Source: Planctomycetota bacterium
Lineage (GTDB): Bacteria; Planctomycetota; UBA1135; GCA-002686595
Length of the DNA: 39,636 nt
Direction: 5' to 3'
Assembly (NCBI GenBank): GCA_029259605.1
Contig: JAJDEV010000305.1
Span: forward strand, 1-39,636
Shown: piece by piece, positions 36,580 to 39,636 of the stretch
How positions within the stretch are numbered: position 1 is the first letter of the stretch
How the letters are laid out: each line of letters starts with the position of its first letter
Translations under genes and position numbers: made by a program
The notes under the pieces: generated by a model
Database searches by the model: none
What the model was told of the DNA's origin: nothing
Seen by the model: only the letters and a program-made list of their open reading frames with translations

Positions 36580-38673
36580 ATGTCCGAGTCACGACTGCGG
36601 AACATCGGAATCGTCGCACACATCGATGCGGGCAAGACGACGGTTTCGGAGCGCATCCTCTTCTACTCCGGCGTCGAGCGGCGCATGGGCGAAGTCCACG
36701 AGGGCAGCGCCGTCATGGATTGGATGGAAGAGGAGCGCCGGCGCGGGATCACGATCACGTCCGCCGCGACGACGGTCCCGTGGAGAGATCACCACATCAA
36801 CCTGATCGACACGCCGGGCCACGTCGACTTCACCATCGAAGTCGAGCGTTGCATGCGCGTCCTCGATGGCGCCGTGCTCGTGGTGAACGCGGTCGCGGGG
36901 GTGCAGGCGCAGTCCGAAACCGTGTGGCGCCAGATCGTCCGGCACAACGTGCGTAGCATCGCGTTCGTGAACCAGATGGATCGGCCGGGCGCCGACTTCT
37001 TCGGAGCGGTCGCGGATCTGCGCGATCGACTCGGGGTCACGGCGCTCCCCGTGCAGTACCCGATCGGAACCGAGCGCGAGTTTCGCGCGATCGTCGACTT
37101 GGTCACGGGCGAGGCGACGCTGTTTCCGAGCGAGGACTCGGGACGTGAGCCGCGCCCGATCCCGGTGCCCGATGACGTTGCGGACGAGGTCGGTGTGTTG
37201 CGCGCCGAGTTGATCGAAACGCTCGCGAACGAGGACGAGGGCGTTCTCGCGGCCGTGCTCGAGGACAGGGAGCCCGACCCCGAACAGCTGCGTAGCGCGA
37301 TCCGCGCGCGGGTCCTCGCCGGAACGCTGATGCCGGTCCTGGTTGGAGCGGCGCTGCGGAACGTCGCGATCCAGCCGCTGATGGACGCGGTCGTCGACTA
37401 CCTCCCGTCGCCGCTCGACGTGCCTCCCGTCAAGGGCCGGCGCATGGACGACGGCTCGCCCGTCGCGGCGCCTCCGCTCGCCGACGGTCCGCTCGTCGCG
37501 CTCGCGTTCAAGCTCATCGCCGATCCGAGCGAGGACCTCGTGTTCACGCGGATCTATTCCGGGACGATCGAGCCCGGACGCAAGGTCTTCAACCCACGCG
37601 TGGGACGGATGGAGCGCGTTGCGCGTGTGTTGCGCATGCACGCTGATACGCGCGTCGCGCTCGAGCGCGCGGGACCGGGCGAGATCGTCGCGCTCTCCGG
37701 CTGCAAGCAGACCGTGACGGGGGACACGTTGACCGAGCACGACGGCGCGGTCGTGCTCGAAGAGCTCGACTTCCCGGAACCCGTCATCACGCTCGTCGTC
37801 GAGCCGAGCGCGATGGGGGACCGCGACAAACTCGGGCACGCGCTCGGGCGTCTGGCGTTCGAAGATCCGAGCTTTCGCGTCTCCGAGGATGCTGAGACCG
37901 GGCAGTGGCTGGTCGCCGGCATGGGCGAGCTGCACCTCGAGATCAAGCGCCACCGCCTTGCCGACGACTTCCACCTCGAGGTGAACGTCGGCCGCCCGCG
38001 CGTCGCTTACCGTGAAGCGCCGACTTCGGCGGGCGTCGGGAAGGCCGAGGTGGATCGCGTGCTCGCGGGCACGCGCGTGTTCGGCGCCGTCGAGCTCGAG
38101 GTCCGCCCGGCGTCCCCCGTGGCTCCGAAGGACGACGAAGCGGCGGTCACCGCGCTGGTCGCCCCGACCCTGGTGTGGGATGAGGACTGCCTCGTTCCCG
38201 AGGCGTTGCGCACGGCGGTCGCGACCTCGTTGCTGCTCGAGGCGACGGTCGGGCCGCGCTTCGGATTCCCGATGGGGGGGCTCGAGATTCGCGTCTTCGG
38301 CGGCGCGTCCTTTCCGGACCGCGACAGCGAGCTCGGATTCACGCAGGCGGCCAGTGCCGCGCTCCGCCAGGCGCTCGCGAACGCGGAGGTCATGCTGCTC
38401 GAGCCCGTGATGTCGTTCGAGATCGAAGCCCCTGCGGAGTTCATGAGCGGCATCATCGGCGCGCTGAACGCCAAGCAGGCGGACATCCGCGACCTGTCCG
38501 TCGACGGCGAGTTGCGCCGCGTGGTCGGCAAGGTGCCGCTCGAGAAGATGTTCGGCTACGCGTCGACCCTGCGATCCCTGTCCCAGGGACGCGCGAGCTT
38601 CTCCCTCATCCCCGCCGGCTTCCGCCCCGTCCCCCCCGACGAACTCGCCGAACGCGGCCTCGTCTGGCGCTGA
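36580..38673 (+). CDS. fusA: Elongation factor G paralogue (EF-G2-like)
   Basis: The product is 697 residues with the full five-domain EF-G length. G1 AHIDAGKT is at 13-20, switch I ends GITITSAATT near 56-65, and G3 DTPGHVDF is at 77-84. The G4 motif reads NQMD (131-134) instead of NKMD, and G5 reads GAAL (256-259) instead of GSAL/F. Both are guanine-contacting motifs, so nucleotide binding may be altered. Domain IV lacks the GRGQYGHV signature and the usual IPGEY stretch, and the tip has FPDRDSELGF in place of HDVDSSELAF. These features point to a divergent, possibly specialised EF-G (ribosome recycling or stress type) rather than the main translocase, which should be elsewhere in the genome. 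A -10-like box lies just before the ATG. Confidence 0.9.
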   Translation: MSESRLRNIGIVAHIDAGKTTVSERILFYSGVERRMGEVHEGSAVMDWMEEERRRGITITSAATTVPWRDHHINLIDTPGHVDFTIEVERCMRVLDGAVLVVNAVAGVQAQSETVWRQIVRHNVRSIAFVNQMDRPGADFFGAVADLRDRLGVTALPVQYPIGTEREFRAIVDLVTGEATLFPSEDSGREPRPIPVPDDVADEVGVLRAELIETLANEDEGVLAAVLEDREPDPEQLRSAIRARVLAGTLMPVLVGAALRNVAIQPLMDAVVDYLPSPLDVPPVKGRRMDDGSPVAAPPLADGPLVALAFKLIADPSEDLVFTRIYSGTIEPGRKVFNPRVGRMERVARVLRMHADTRVALERAGPGEIVALSGCKQTVTGDTLTEHDGAVVLEELDFPEPVITLVVEPSAMGDRDKLGHALGRLAFEDPSFRVSEDAETGQWLVAGMGELHLEIKRHRLADDFHLEVNVGRPRVAYREAPTSAGVGKAEVDRVLAGTRVFGAVELEVRPASPVAPKDDEAAVTALVAPTLVWDEDCLVPEALRTAVATSLLLEATVGPRFGFPMGGLEIRVFGGASFPDRDSELGFTQAASAALRQALANAEVMLLEPVMSFEIEAPAEFMSGIIGALNAKQADIRDLSVDGELRRVVGKVPLEKMFGYASTLRSLSQGRASFSLIPAGFRPVPPDELAERGLVWR

Positions 38674-39102
38674 CACACCCCGGCGTCGCGCGCCGCCGTG
38701 CGGGGAGCGAGCCGTATCGCACGCGGGCTTCGGCCGGCGCGAGTGCTCCCGCGCTTTCGCGCCTGCCGCATCGCGCGCTGGCGTGGGCGGCCCGCGCGCG
38801 TGCCGCCGTGTGGGGAGCTTGGCGAGGCGCACGCGGGCTTCGCCCGGCGTGAGTGCTCCCACGCTGTCCGCCGACCGCACCGCGCGCGGGCGTGGCCGCC
38901 CGCGCGGGCGCTTCCGCATGGGCTGGGCGCTGGCGCTACCGCCCGCGCGCGCTCCCATGGCGGCATGCCACCACACCACGCGCCAGGCTTCGCCTGAGCG
39001 CGCGCGCTCCAGCATGGGTTGGTCGCTGGCGCAACGGCATGTGTCGGTCTCCGGCAGTTCCAACGGGGACAACGTCGGGTCCGGGGACTCGGGCACGGCA
39101 CC

Positions 39103-39244
39103 ACCGTTTGACGCGCGGCGCGAGGCGCGCCGCTGCAACACAGGCTCGCTTCGCTCGCGTGTTGCGAGCCGCGGGCGCTACCGATTGACGCGCGTGGCTT
39201 CGCCCCGCTGCACGGCATGCGCCGCTTCGCGGCGCGCCGTGTGT
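39103..39244. repeat. Repeat segment C, copy 1
   Basis: This 142-base segment matches the segment at 39495-39636 with only about three differences. It contains an eight-base stem (GCGGCGCG/CGCGCCGC around AGG), a GCAACAC (39135-39141)/GTGTTGC (39159-39165) stem with a 17-base loop, and a GCGCCGC-TTC-GCGGCGC hairpin. Confidence 0.9.
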
Positions 39245-39494
39245 GCGGCTCGCCGTATCGCATGCGGGCTTCGGCCGGCGTGGTTGCTCCCGTGCGTTCG
39301 TGTCTACCGCACCTCGCGCGGGCGCGACCGCCCGCGCGCGCGCTCCCATGGCGGCGTGCTCCCATACCACGCGCCAGGCTTCGCCTGAGCGCGCGCGCTC
39401 CCGCATGGGGCTGGTCGCTGGCGCAACGGCACTTGAGAGTCGGCGGCACTTCCAACAGCGACAACGTTCGGTTTGGGGACTCGGGCGCGTCCCC

Positions 39495-39636
39495 ACCGTT
39501 TAACGCGCGGCGCGAGGCGCGCCGCTGCAACACAGGCTCGCTTCGCTCGCGTGTTGCGAGCCGCGGGCGCTACCGATTGACGCGCGGGGCTTCGCCCCGC
39601 TGCACGGCATGCGCCGCTTCGCGGCGCGCCGTGCGG
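39495..39636. repeat. Repeat segment C, copy 2, cut by the window end
   Basis: This is the second copy of the 142-base segment. One difference from copy 1 (GCGTGG to GCGGGG) turns a mismatched stem into a perfect GCGGGGC-TTC-GCCCCGC hairpin, a sign that the stem may be kept by selection. The sequence after GCCGTGCGG at the end looks like the start of another unit. Confidence 0.9.

Larger units (their letters stand above)
38674..39636. repeat. Tandem hairpin-rich repeat array, running off the window
   Basis: These 963 bases hold no gene. A roughly 391-392-base unit is repeated: GCTCCCATGGCGGC recurs at 38951 and 39342, and ACCGTTT at 39103 and 39495. A shorter element, starting GCCGTG and holding GCGGGCTTCG, occurs at 38695, 38805 and 39236, with a fourth start at 39628. 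Many stems close over TTC or TTCG loops, such as GGC-TTCG-GCC at 38726-38735, CAGGC-TTC-GCCTG near 38984-38996 and GCGCCGC-TTC-GCGGCGC in both units. The period is not a multiple of three and all frames change between units, so protein coding is unlikely. Confidence 0.85.

Noticed and set aside
38556..39533. Repetitive basic proteins in the terminal repeat array, both strands
   Set aside because: The repeat period of about 391-392 bases is not divisible by three, so the frame differs between units, and the translations share no conserved sequence.
38674..39636. CRISPR array
   Set aside because: The repeat unit is hundreds of bases with nested elements; there are no short identical repeats with unique spacers and no cas genes.

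Overview
The window is about 39.6 kb of very GC-rich bacterial chromosome with tightly packed genes. Nearly every stretch is explained by housekeeping functions: protein export, translation, transcription and outer-membrane lipid transport. A two-membrane cell is implied by Mla (MCE) lipid-transport genes, several lipoproteins and a SecDF fusion. An L12-rpoB-rpoC-S12-S7 block without fusA, a HU protein with a proline-rich tail, a Tsr3-like protein, an EF-G paralogue and a WPF-rich lipoprotein together suggest Planctomycetota or a relative. That placement is inference from gene content; there is no rRNA gene here to test it.

Layout. 1-241: no assignable gene. 242-1198: secreted protein that aligns along its length with the periplasmic P1 domain of SecD, lying tail-to-tail with secDF (1199-4183, minus). 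Further on the minus strand are rplS and trmD. ribE (5741-6361, plus) converges on a minus-strand operon that runs from a WPF-repeat lipoprotein (start 10590) through mlaE and mlaF to mlaD, with coupled or near-coupled starts. On the plus strand follow trpS, a small lipoprotein, a TPR-like lipoprotein and dtd (10690-13834), then a HU-type gene with its own promoter. A PLP-dependent sulfur amino-acid enzyme (minus) ends inside the HU stop codon. mutS2 without an Smr domain and aroC follow.

19260-20038 holds four tRNA genes, Thr(UGU), Tyr(GUA), Gly(UCC) and Thr(GGU). They lead into tuf, rpmG, secE, nusG, rplK, rplA, rplJ, rplL, rpoB and rpoC, then rpsL and rpsG behind their own promoter and ended by a strong intrinsic terminator at 34664-34700. 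Downstream are a secreted protein with two copies of a cysteine-containing beta-rich module (own terminator at 35984-36017), a Tsr3/DUF367 protein and an EF-G paralogue. The last 960 bases carry no gene: they are a tandem, hairpin-rich repeat array of about 390-base period that runs off the window.

The most notable points are the free-standing SecD P1-like protein beside secDF, the lipoprotein translationally coupled to mlaE, a Tsr3-like gene next to an EF-G paralogue with altered guanine-recognition motifs, an S12 with arginine at position 88, three genes with a -10-like box 6-7 bases before the start codon (possible leaderless mRNAs), three convergent gene pairs whose stop codons touch or overlap, and the terminal repeat array.
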